Both the position numbers and the translations under genes were made by a program. Shown piece after piece: positions 1 to 5,633 of a stretch of 8,611 bases of DNA (its first letter is position 1; the number at the start of each line of letters is the position of its first letter). Under the pieces are notes generated by a model that had not been told where the DNA came from, searched no databases, and saw nothing but the letters and a program-made list of their open reading frames with translations. Source of the DNA: CAYJXJ01 sp964374095 (GTDB lineage Bacteria > Elusimicrobiota > Elusimicrobia > UBA1565 > UBA9628); contig CAYJXJ010000191.1 of assembly GCA_964374095.1 (NCBI GenBank), positions 1 to 8,611 on the forward strand. Reading direction: 5' to 3'.

Positions 1-205
1 CTGCAACCCCCAGGGAGCGGACTGGTGTGATTGCAAAATCCGGGTCCGGACGCAGTGGCTCGCGGCCGAGGCGAGCGGGGTGACCTTATCCGCACCGGGG
101 CGGATAGGTTTGGAAAACGGCCGCAGTGGCAATAACTTTCCGACAACGGCCTTCCGCACAGCCGCTACCGGCGCACGACCAATGAAACCCTGGTGAAGTC
201 GGGAG
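1..205. other. Gene-free left edge with one hairpin
   Basis: No convincing coding region is visible here on either strand. The open frames that enter it are antisense shadows of the downstream gene. The main structure is a hairpin at 84-108, with 7-bp arms TATCCGC and GCGGATA around a 6-base loop, extended by a CC/GG pair past a one-base bulge. A 9-base direct repeat CGCAGTGGC (51-59 and 122-130) brackets it. Neither strand has a clear T-tract after the hairpin, so it is not an obvious intrinsic terminator. No tRNA or rRNA is recognised. Confidence 0.5.
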
Positions 206-233
206 AAAAACCCGTGGCGAACTCGTCGCCGCG
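206..233 (-). terminator. Candidate Rho-independent terminator of the pseudoprotease gene
   Basis: Read on the minus strand, five bases after the TAG stop there is a hairpin. It has a GGCGA/TCGCC core (226-230 with 216-220), a 5-base loop, and two further CG pairs beyond one mismatch. Two bases after the stem comes a run of five T (complement of 206-210). This is the expected order and spacing for an intrinsic terminator. The stem is short, so efficiency is uncertain. Confidence 0.55.
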
Positions 234-237
234 TGTA

Positions 238-1800
238 CTAGTCCCCGATTCCCGGCCCGGCCCTGCGGCTCTCGATCTCCCGCCGCATCTCCTTCTCCAT
301 GTCGTCCATCTCGCCCATGGCGGATTTGATGAGATCATCGGCCCGGTAAACCTTTTTGGCGGGCTTGGCCCTCTTGACGGCCGGTTTCTCCACGGGAGGA
401 ACTGCCGGCGCTTCCGGTGGAGCCTGGGGCGCCGCCCGGACTTGAGTCTCGGGAGCGGGGACATCGGCCACAGGGGACTGCGGCTCGGGAACCAGCGGGG
501 CCGGCGGCGGCGCCTCCTCCGGCACGGCGTAGTCCACAGGCGGCTCCCCGGCGTCGAGCCACTTGCGAATAGTGGCCGTCTGCACGGCGAAGCCCTCATC
601 GGCGCCGCCCCGGGCCGGGTGGACGCGGATTCCGAGAAGGCGGCCATGAATGTCCAGGAGCGGCCCCCCGGCCGAGCCCCGCTCCAGAGCCTTATCGAGG
701 CGCAAACCCGCGCGCCCGGCCGTCGCGCCCATGTCCGCGAGCGGGGCAACCACCGTGACGCGGCTTAATTTCCAGAGCCCCCCGGTCTCGGGATGGCCGA
801 CCGTGGCCACCGGGTCTCCCTTCTCGACTTTCGAAGAGTCCCCGAATACCGCCGGCTCGACACCCTCCAGAGCTTTCTCGGGCTCCAGGAGAGCCAGGTC
901 CATCACCGGGTCGCGACGCACGACGCGAGCCGAAAAACCGCGAGTCATGTCCTCCTTCGGATTGCCCGTGGGCTTCTCGGGCCTCAGGTAGATTCCCACT
1001 TGATCGTAGAGCTTAGACTCATCAGGTCCGACGACTCGCGCGCTGGTGAGTATGCGGCCCTTGCGGTCCACCACGATCCCGGCGCCCAGCTCGCCGCTTC
1101 CATCCTTGCCGGTGGCGATGATAAAGACCACCGCGCCCAGACTGCGCCGCAGCGAGGTTGCCCCCGTCCGCGAGGCCTCCACGGCCTCGGCCATCCCTTC
1201 GTAAATCTTGGCGCTGGTGGGAACCCAGCGTCCGCGTCCGCGCCCGCGGTTGTCCCCGGGATAGCGGCGGGTCGCTTCGGCCAGAGAGCTCTCAAACCAA
1301 TCCAGTTCGTCGTCGAGGGGGGTCCGGGGCCGCCGCCCCGCGGCCATGCCGCGTCCGGCCCGGCAGAAGCAGTCGCAGCGCACGACCCCGTAGATGTTTC
1401 GCTCCACGCAGCAGGATCCCCCGCAACCCCCCGTCTCGATGACATCCTCGGGGCGCAGTTCCACGGCCTCGGCGTCTTGCGCCGCCTGCCGGGATCGGGC
1501 CTCGAGGCTCTTGAGCACGGGCTCGAACTCTCTGCGGGACGCTTCGGTCCTCCTGGACTCCATGGCCTGGCGGACCTCGACCGCGGCCAGCTCCTCATAG
1601 GCGCCGCGCAGGGCGGCCTGGCGCGGTATGCGTCGCGGTTTGACCCACCGGCCGTCATCGGACTTATCGAAAATGAGCAAGTCTTCCTCGCCCGAGCGCA
1701 GGCCGTCGGCCAGGCGCTTGAGGCGCGCCGAGGCGTCTTCGGGCTCGGCGCGAATGCCGGCCACGGGGAGCAGGGATAGGATGAGAAGCCAGGCGGCCAT
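238..1800 (-). CDS. Exported HtrA/trypsin-fold pseudoprotease with Cys cluster
   Basis: This is a 520-residue protein. The ATG at 1800 is chosen because GGAGGT sits about 6 bases upstream and a signal peptide follows directly (hydrophobic WLLILSLLPVAGI, probable cleavage after GIRA). Residues 20-115 are charged and helical. Six cysteines cluster at 126, 130, 131, 142, 144 and 146. A chymotrypsin-fold domain spans about 218-415 and is recognisable from three HtrA landmarks: GRILTSARVV (normally TNAHVV), DLALLE (Asp301 kept) and RGSAGGPLLD (normally GNSGGPL). The catalytic His is therefore Arg255 (codon CGA) and the catalytic Ser is Ala377 (codon GCC), so hydrolysis is not expected. No PDZ domain follows. 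Instead there is a Pro/Ala-rich linker (about 418-472), a Lys/Arg patch, and a charged Met/Glu-rich helix (about 488-513). The likely role is binding or scaffolding in the periplasm or at the surface, which is inference. The frame stays open to a TTG at 2067, but that extension lacks signal-peptide character. Confidence 0.9.
   Translation of the reverse strand: MAAWLLILSLLPVAGIRAEPEDASARLKRLADGLRSGEEDLLIFDKSDDGRWVKPRRIPRQAALRGAYEELAAVEVRQAMESRRTEASRREFEPVLKSLEARSRQAAQDAEAVELRPEDVIETGGCGGSCCVERNIYGVVRCDCFCRAGRGMAAGRRPRTPLDDELDWFESSLAEATRRYPGDNRGRGRGRWVPTSAKIYEGMAEAVEASRTGATSLRRSLGAVVFIIATGKDGSGELGAGIVVDRKGRILTSARVVGPDESKLYDQVGIYLRPEKPTGNPKEDMTRGFSARVVRRDPVMDLALLEPEKALEGVEPAVFGDSSKVEKGDPVATVGHPETGGLWKLSRVTVVAPLADMGATAGRAGLRLDKALERGSAGGPLLDIHGRLLGIRVHPARGGADEGFAVQTATIRKWLDAGEPPVDYAVPEEAPPPAPLVPEPQSPVADVPAPETQVRAAPQAPPEAPAVPPVEKPAVKRAKPAKKVYRADDLIKSAMGEMDDMEKEMRREIESRRAGPGIGD
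1789..1800 (-). promoter_or_regulatory. Strong Shine-Dalgarno deciding the start codon
   Basis: Reading the minus strand into the gene, GGAGGT (complement of 1807-1812) lies about 6 bases before the ATG at 1800. It is the clearest ribosome binding site in the window and rules out the upstream TTG at 2067 as the main start. The interval given covers the start codon and the first codons it sets. Confidence 0.75.
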
Positions 1801-2073
1801 AGGTCCACCTCCGGTAGAAATCCATGTTATCAAACCCCGCGGCGGCGCCGCCAGGCGCGGGACACTCTCGACCTCACCCGGCATTTCTGAGCGAGCGATT
1901 GGGTTGGCGTTGGAAGGAGGTGCCCATCGGAAGTTACTCCCAGCGCTGGGAGCCACTTCCCCTCTCCGCCGAGCGGTTCTGGCAGAGGCCTTCACGAACC
2001 CGGGCGGCGGACCCGTTCCCGGCTTGGCCAAGGACGTCGTGTCGCGCTTCGCCGCGGGACTGGCCAAAAAAAG
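1801..2073. promoter_or_regulatory. 273-nt spacer with large dyads upstream of pseudoprotease
   Basis: No gene is seen in this spacer between the acyltransferase-like gene and the pseudoprotease gene. Two structured blocks stand out. At 1929-1960 there is a 32-bp dyad: a perfect 16-bp palindrome CTCCCAGCGCTGGGAG (1937-1952) flanked, after 2 unmatched bases on each side, by GGAAGT and ACTTCC arms. At 1836-1861 a GC-only hairpin pairs CCCGC with GCGGG and encloses the 12-bp palindrome GGCGGCGCCGCC. Just beyond it on the minus strand is GATAAC, a possible -10 box about 30 bases before the ATG, but no matching -35 box is seen. Directly after the previous stop (2074) the minus strand has seven T. 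Confidence 0.45.
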
Positions 2074-3162
2074 TCAGCCGGCCAGACGGCGCATGAGCGC
2101 CTCGAGCGGGCCCCGGCTCAAACGACGCTCCCAAGCCCAGGCCGCTAGAACCGAGAGGGCGTAGAAGACCGCGGCGGAAGCGACGCAGAAAGACATTTTC
2201 TGGTCCTCCACAAGTTCGAGCCATTCGATCGCGGCCAGGCCGAAGACGACATGGGCCGCGTAGAGGCTCAAAGCCATGCGTCCCGTGGACTCAACCGGGT
2301 CCATCCAGCCCGACCGCGGCCACCGGCGCTCGAGCGCCAGGCATAGGCCGATCACGGCCGCGGCGCTTCCTCCGCCCGAGAGCATGTAGAGCGGAGTCGG
2401 CGGCATGGACTGGGTGCCAAAAAGCAGCGCGCACCACTGGGCGTCCTCGCCCCCGTCGGAACCGGCCCAAGCCGTCAGGGACGGCGAGACGATTTCCGCG
2501 GCCAGGGCCGCGAGCACCCCGGCCGCAACCAGCCGTCCCTGGACCGCGGGCGAGGCGAGGTCGCGCCGCCCGAGCCACATCCCCACGAGCAGGAATGAGA
2601 CCCATGGGAACACCGGATGGAAGCCGTTAAAAAAAAGGTGACGCAGCGCGCCCCTAGGTTTCCATAGCCCTTCGTAGGCGAGGAGTTCCCAGTCCCAACC
2701 TTTCTCATAGTCGAGAAAAAGATAGAGCGCGACTGAGGCCGCCACGACCGCCGCGGCCCACGCCCAAAGCCTCCAGTCCGGGTCATCGATAAGCAGGGCG
2801 GCCACGGCCAGATAGACGGCGTAAAAATGCAGGATGTCGCCGATCCAGAGAAAAGTGTCGAGGAACCCGATCGCCAGCAGAAACGCCGCCCGGCTCAGCA
2901 GGAGCTTGCGGCACGACAGGAGCGCCGCGGCGTCCCGCGCCTCCCGGGCGCGTTTGGACAGAAGAGATACCCCGATCCCGGCCAGCGTGACGAAGGTCGC
3001 CGCGGCCCGTCCATCGAAGAGCCCGGCCAGCCGCGCCAGCCAGCCGGTGTCCACGCCCTCCAAGCCCATGACGAACTTGAAGTTCACCAGGACCATGCCG
3101 AAGACCGCAAGTCCCCGCGCCAGGTCCAAGCCGCCGAGGCGGCCGGCCGCCGAGGCAATCAC
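2074..3162 (-). CDS. DUF418/YeiB-like multipass membrane protein (acyltransferase type)
   Basis: This is a 362-residue integral membrane protein. The N-terminal signature RLGGLDLARGLAVFGMVLVN is typical of the DUF418/DUF1624/YeiB group, which is related to the HGSNAT (heparan-alpha-glucosaminide N-acetyltransferase) family. About 8-10 hydrophobic segments follow (about 15-30, 52-68, 90-108, 112-126, 132-150, 185-198, 210-225, 262-276, 296-312, 325-343). A cytosolic or periplasmic loop ends in NGFHPVFPWVSFLLVGMWLG, another hallmark of the family. Members are thought to move acyl groups across the membrane, but the substrate here is unknown. I choose the GTG at 3162 because it shares four bases (GTGA) with the stop of the upstream amidohydrolase, which indicates translational coupling. 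It also places the family signature right at the N-terminus. A TTG at 3267 would give a 35-residue Pro/Arg-rich, non-membrane extension overlapping the upstream gene, so it was rejected. Confidence 0.88.
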   Translation of the reverse strand: MIASAAGRLGGLDLARGLAVFGMVLVNFKFVMGLEGVDTGWLARLAGLFDGRAAATFVTLAGIGVSLLSKRAREARDAAALLSCRKLLLSRAAFLLAIGFLDTFLWIGDILHFYAVYLAVAALLIDDPDWRLWAWAAAVVAASVALYLFLDYEKGWDWELLAYEGLWKPRGALRHLFFNGFHPVFPWVSFLLVGMWLGRRDLASPAVQGRLVAAGVLAALAAEIVSPSLTAWAGSDGGEDAQWCALLFGTQSMPPTPLYMLSGGGSAAAVIGLCLALERRWPRSGWMDPVESTGRMALSLYAAHVVFGLAAIEWLELVEDQKMSFCVASAAVFYALSVLAAWAWERRLSRGPLEALMRRLAG

Positions 3163-4112
3163 CGCCCGGGCCGCAGGCTGAAGAAGTCCGCCCCCGCCTC
3201 GATGCCGAGGGAACGAAGGACGGCGGCCTGGCGGTCGAAACGGCTGGCGCGGCGGGCCCTGAGCCAAGCCATGGGGCCCGCCGCCAGCGCCGGGTAAGTG
3301 AACACCGGAAGCGGATAATCCGTGCCGAATAAGAGGCGGCTAAAAATCTCGGGATGGCGCCGGAGCCTCAACAGGGCTCCGGCGCGGTTGGGCAAAGTAA
3401 GCGCTGAAAGATCGGCGTAAAAGTTCGGGTAGCGCTGGACGAACTCGAACATGGTCTCGAGGTGCCGTTCGCGGAAAAAGAGCCCGGTGCTGCAGCCGTG
3501 CGCCGCGATCACCGTCACCCCGGCTTCGAGCGCCGGGCGCAGGCGCTGAGGGTCACCGGCGGACTGGTCCTGGCCGATGAGGCTGAACTCATAGCCCACA
3601 TGGCTGAGCAGGGGCAGGCCCAATCGCGCCATGGCCTTGTAGTAGGGCGTGAAGCGGGCCTCGGAGGGGTCGAAGATCTGGGCGTTGGGCAGGACCTTGA
3701 CCAGGGCCGCGCCCAGCGAAGCGCAGCGCTCGAGTTCGTCCACAGAATCGCGCCGGGCGGGGTTGACCGAGACCCCCGCCAACAGCCGGGCATCCCCGCC
3801 CGCCGCCGAAAACACCGCGTCGTTTGAGATCAAAAAGTCGGTATGCGCCTCATCAAGCCGGCCCGCGGCGTCATAGACCCCGTCCATGCCCAGCAGGACG
3901 ACCTTTGAAACCTCGCGGGAAGCATCCAGTTCCTTAATAAGGTTCTCCAGGTAGCGGCGGTTGGCGGTCTCCGGGTCATCCATGGGCAGGCCCTGGGACC
4001 TAGCGATCAGTTTGACCAGCGGACTGCGGCGCATCCGGGCCGACAGCAGGCAGCCGTTGGACGGCGTCGGCAGGGCGGCCAGGTGCGCGTGGACGTCGGT
4101 CAGCGCCGGCAT
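3159..4112 (-). CDS. Amidohydrolase-2 family metal-dependent hydrolase
   Basis: This is a 317-residue soluble TIM-barrel hydrolase. Metal-site motifs appear in the expected order. DVHAH at the N-terminus (His8, His10) is the first-strand pair. Lys139 lies in LVKVLP. LSHVG has His171, AAHGC has His205, and FGTDYP has the catalytic Asp265. The layout matches the amidohydrolase-2 (PF04909) group of decarboxylases and hydrolases, and the length is normal. No signal peptide is present, so it should act in the cytoplasm. The substrate cannot be read from the sequence. The ATG at 4112 sits 5 residues before the first metal motif, with only a weak purine stretch (GGGAA) upstream. A 53-residue extension to a TTG at 4271 has no family character. 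Its TGA overlaps the GTG of the membrane acyltransferase-like gene by four bases, so the two are one operon and may modify the same compound. Confidence 0.93.
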   Translation of the reverse strand: MPALTDVHAHLAALPTPSNGCLLSARMRRSPLVKLIARSQGLPMDDPETANRRYLENLIKELDASREVSKVVLLGMDGVYDAAGRLDEAHTDFLISNDAVFSAAGGDARLLAGVSVNPARRDSVDELERCASLGAALVKVLPNAQIFDPSEARFTPYYKAMARLGLPLLSHVGYEFSLIGQDQSAGDPQRLRPALEAGVTVIAAHGCSTGLFFRERHLETMFEFVQRYPNFYADLSALTLPNRAGALLRLRRHPEIFSRLLFGTDYPLPVFTYPALAAGPMAWLRARRASRFDRQAAVLRSLGIEAGADFFSLRPGR

Positions 4113-4173
4113 GGTTGATTCCCAAAATTGAAATACGTGCTGCGAGGTGAAGTTCGAGGAAGTCCGAAAAGCG

Positions 4174-4311
4174 TCATTGCTGTTTCTGACAGCACCAGAT
4201 TGGGACGGGGGTATTACAATTGCTGTCCCGCCCACCCGAAGCCCCGGGTTTGACCAGCCCCGCGACGGCAATCGCCGCGCCGACTCCGATCAACAGCAAG
4301 GATCTGCCCAT
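4174..4311 (-). CDS. Possible 45-residue small membrane or secreted protein
   Basis: This small frame starts at an ATG and ends in TGA, with the protein beginning MGRSLLLIGVGAAIAVAGLV. It has a basic N-terminus, one hydrophobic segment of about 16 residues, then a Gly/Ser-rich stretch and a polar tail with three cysteines (one single, then WCC). It could be a one-pass membrane peptide or a short secreted peptide. It lies 54 bases after the FlgO-like gene stop, in the same direction, and ends 61 bases before the amidohydrolase start. There is no good Shine-Dalgarno. A 17-base dyad overlaps its last codons, which may instead mean that the region is regulatory. I recognise no family. Existence is uncertain. 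Confidence 0.3.
   Translation of the reverse strand: MGRSLLLIGVGAAIAVAGLVKPGASGGRDSNCNTPVPIWCCQKQQ
4178..4194. repeat. Short dyad TGCTGT-N5-ACAGCA
   Basis: This is a perfect 6-bp inverted repeat with a 5-base spacer (TGCTGTTTCTGACAGCA), 66 bases upstream of the amidohydrolase ATG. It sits in a stretch noticeably richer in A and T than its surroundings. A third TGCTGT half-site occurs at 4221-4226. The shape suits a dimeric repressor operator. It also lies inside the last codons of the candidate small protein, so it could be chance. Confidence 0.35.
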
Positions 4312-4365
4312 GGGTCCGGGCTTTAGTCTAGCGCTTCGGGTAAAAGGCCGCAAGCCGGCGAACCG

Positions 4366-5253
4366 CTACGCGCCGCAGGCGCTGGTGAGGTGGTCGCGCA
4401 TCTTCTCAAGGCGGGTGTAGGACTCGAATTCCTGGCGCGAGAGGTGGGGCACGTAGTCTTCCTGGAACCAGTGGCGCAGGCGGCTGTAGAAGAGGTTCTT
4501 GACCTCGGGATCGGAGATCTCGGTGCCCGGGTTGCGGCGCAGCTTCTGGACCTTGAATTCCCTGTCTTTGAGCCGCAGGGCCCAGTAGCGCGCCTTGACG
4601 TCGACGAGCAGCTCCTCGAGCCGTTCCGTCTTGTCCCGGGCCTGGCCGCAGTCCATCCCGAGGAACCCGCGGGTGAGTCCGAAGACCGGGGCGGACGGGA
4701 CGGAAATCAGGCTCGGCACCGGGGGAGCCGTCAAATCGGGGGTGAGGACGTCGTCGGCCACGAGCGACCAGTCGCGCTCGACGCGCATCGGCGCGCACAC
4801 CAGCACGCGCGCCGTCTTAGGGTCGAGCAGGCGGACGTTGACCTCCACGCGGCCGTCCTTGAGCTCGTGCACCGTCCCCGTGACAAGCGCGTCCACGCCG
4901 CCCATTCCCCGGCGGGTCTCCGGAGCCTCCGAGGCCGCGACCCGGCCGCCCGCGTCGATCGCCCGCTCGCGCCACACCGTCTTCAACAGGCTGCGCTCGA
5001 CCACGTCGATGCCCCGGCCGCGCTGAAGGCGCGCCACCAAGCGCTCGGAGATGACCGCCCCGGCCAAGGACTCGTTTCCCGAGACGCTGTAAAACGGCGT
5101 CACCGCCACGCTCCGCCGGCCCAAGCGAGCGACGGCCGAGAGGATCTCCCCGGCCGCCCTGTCATAGGGGTCGACCGGCGCGGCCCCGCACGGGAGGGCT
5201 AGAAGGAGGACCGTGCCCGCGGCGCGCAGCGAGAGGCTTCGGCGCCTTTCCAC
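4366..5253 (-). CDS. Exported FlgO/CsgG-like protein with helical C-terminal domain
   Basis: This is a 295-residue exported protein if it starts at the GTG at 5253. That start places MERRRSLSLRAAG before a hydrophobic stretch (VLLLALPCGAA), which is a normal signal peptide. The single Cys22 sits in ALPC, a poor lipobox, so lipidation is doubtful. Residues 30-155 match the FlgO/CsgG/LpoB-type fold: RRSVAVTPF, then an SERLVARLQRGRGIDVVERSLL-type stretch, a GGVDALVTGTV strand, and VEVNVRLLDPKTARVL. Such proteins sit at the outer membrane or periplasm and often accompany envelope or flagellar machinery. Residues 195-295 form a highly charged, helical region (LEELLVDVKARYWALRLKDR, then HWFQEDYVPHL) that I do not recognise. 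No Shine-Dalgarno is evident, and the start codon lies at the edge of a hairpin. An upstream TTG at 5454 would bury the signal peptide 67 residues deep, so it was rejected. Confidence 0.87.
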   Translation of the reverse strand: MERRRSLSLRAAGTVLLLALPCGAAPVDPYDRAAGEILSAVARLGRRSVAVTPFYSVSGNESLAGAVISERLVARLQRGRGIDVVERSLLKTVWRERAIDAGGRVAASEAPETRRGMGGVDALVTGTVHELKDGRVEVNVRLLDPKTARVLVCAPMRVERDWSLVADDVLTPDLTAPPVPSLISVPSAPVFGLTRGFLGMDCGQARDKTERLEELLVDVKARYWALRLKDREFKVQKLRRNPGTEISDPEVKNLFYSRLRHWFQEDYVPHLSRQEFESYTRLEKMRDHLTSACGA

Positions 5254-5558
5254 CCTATGGGAAGGCGCCGTCCCTTCCAGTATTTTTGGAAAGGGACGGG
5301 GGAGGGGCGCCTTTCTCGCGCGCCCCTCCCCCTCCGTCTCCGGCGCCACGCCGAGTAGGCGCCGGCTGAATCTGACGCTGCTCACGGGCCGGCTCCCCGC
5401 GAACCGGCAGGATGAGACGATATCCCCCAGAGCGTCCCTGGAACGAGGACCCAAACGTAGGATGAGTCCGCCCCCCGCGCCGATCTCCTAGTGAGCTTAC
5501 GGGGTGGCGAGGGCCTAGGATGCCCGCTGGAGGCGGGCGATCGGGATGACATAGACCA
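5254..5558 (-). promoter_or_regulatory. Structured leader with tandem, partner-swapping hairpins
   Basis: This is most of a 380-nt gene-free stretch. Four strong hairpins lie end to end. H1 pairs 5241-5248 with 5262-5269 (8 bp, plus 2 bp beyond a mismatch) and reaches over the start codon. H2 pairs 5268-5276 with 5291-5299 (9 bp, a one-base bulge, then 2 bp; loop 5279-5287). H3 pairs 5298-5310 with 5320-5332 (13 bp perfect, 9-base loop). H4 pairs 5340-5347 with 5358-5365 (8 bp). GGCGCCTTTC occurs twice (5241-5250 and 5306-5315), so the middle arm at 5262-5269 can pair with either copy. Choosing the second copy breaks H1 and H3 and frees the start region. A smaller hairpin lies at 5522-5538 (GCCCGC/GCGGGC). 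No T-tract follows any stem. No known riboswitch class is recognised. Confidence 0.5.
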
Positions 5559-5587
5559 AGGATACCCCCGATTGCCTGTTCTGTAAA
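5559..5587 (-). promoter_or_regulatory. Sigma70-like promoter for the FlgO-like gene
   Basis: On the minus strand TTTACA (5587-5582; 5 of 6 to TTGACA) and TATCCT (5564-5559; 4 of 6 to TATAAT) are separated by exactly 17 bases. Transcription would start near 5552, about 45 bases past the -35 side of the regulator gene's end, giving a leader of roughly 300 nt before the GTG at 5253. This is the best promoter match I found in the window. Confidence 0.5.
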
Positions 5588-5594
5588 TTCACGA

Positions 5595-5623
5595 GGCCGT
5601 TACGCCGTGAAACGGCGCCGTTT
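5595..5623. repeat. Palindrome between response regulator and next promoter
   Basis: AAACGGCGCCGTTT (5610-5623) is a perfect 14-bp palindrome starting 11 bases past the regulator's TAA. Part of it can alternatively form a hairpin with CGCCG and CGGCG arms around a 5-base loop. No T-tract follows on the minus strand, so it is a weak candidate for transcription termination. It could equally be a protein-binding site or a 3' end stabiliser. Confidence 0.4.
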
Positions 5624-5633
5624 TCTGCGGCTG

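Noticed and set aside
793..1779. Long plus-strand open frame (328 codons) opposite the pseudoprotease
   Set aside because: Its translation is low-complexity and domain-free, and it mirrors the minus-strand gene. High GC makes long antisense frames common.
1801..2067. Upstream TTG start for the pseudoprotease
   Set aside because: A strong GGAGGT site and a signal peptide fix the ATG at 1800, and the extension is low-complexity.
2060..2085. Possible terminator after the acyltransferase-like gene (CTGGCC/GGCCAG with seven T)
   Set aside because: The T-run lies inside the loop, not after the stem. An alternative stem ending before the T-run has only four pairs, so support is too weak to call.
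4331..4365. Possible intrinsic terminator after the FlgO-like gene
   Set aside because: The GCCG/CGGC stem has four pairs and is followed by only four T, below what I would call.
5241..5365. CRISPR-like array
   Set aside because: The repeated units are inverted hairpin arms of unequal spacing, not regularly spaced direct repeats with unique spacers.
5254..5454. Upstream TTG start giving the FlgO-like protein 67 more residues
   Set aside because: The extension is encoded by the palindromic leader, and it would place the signal peptide internally.
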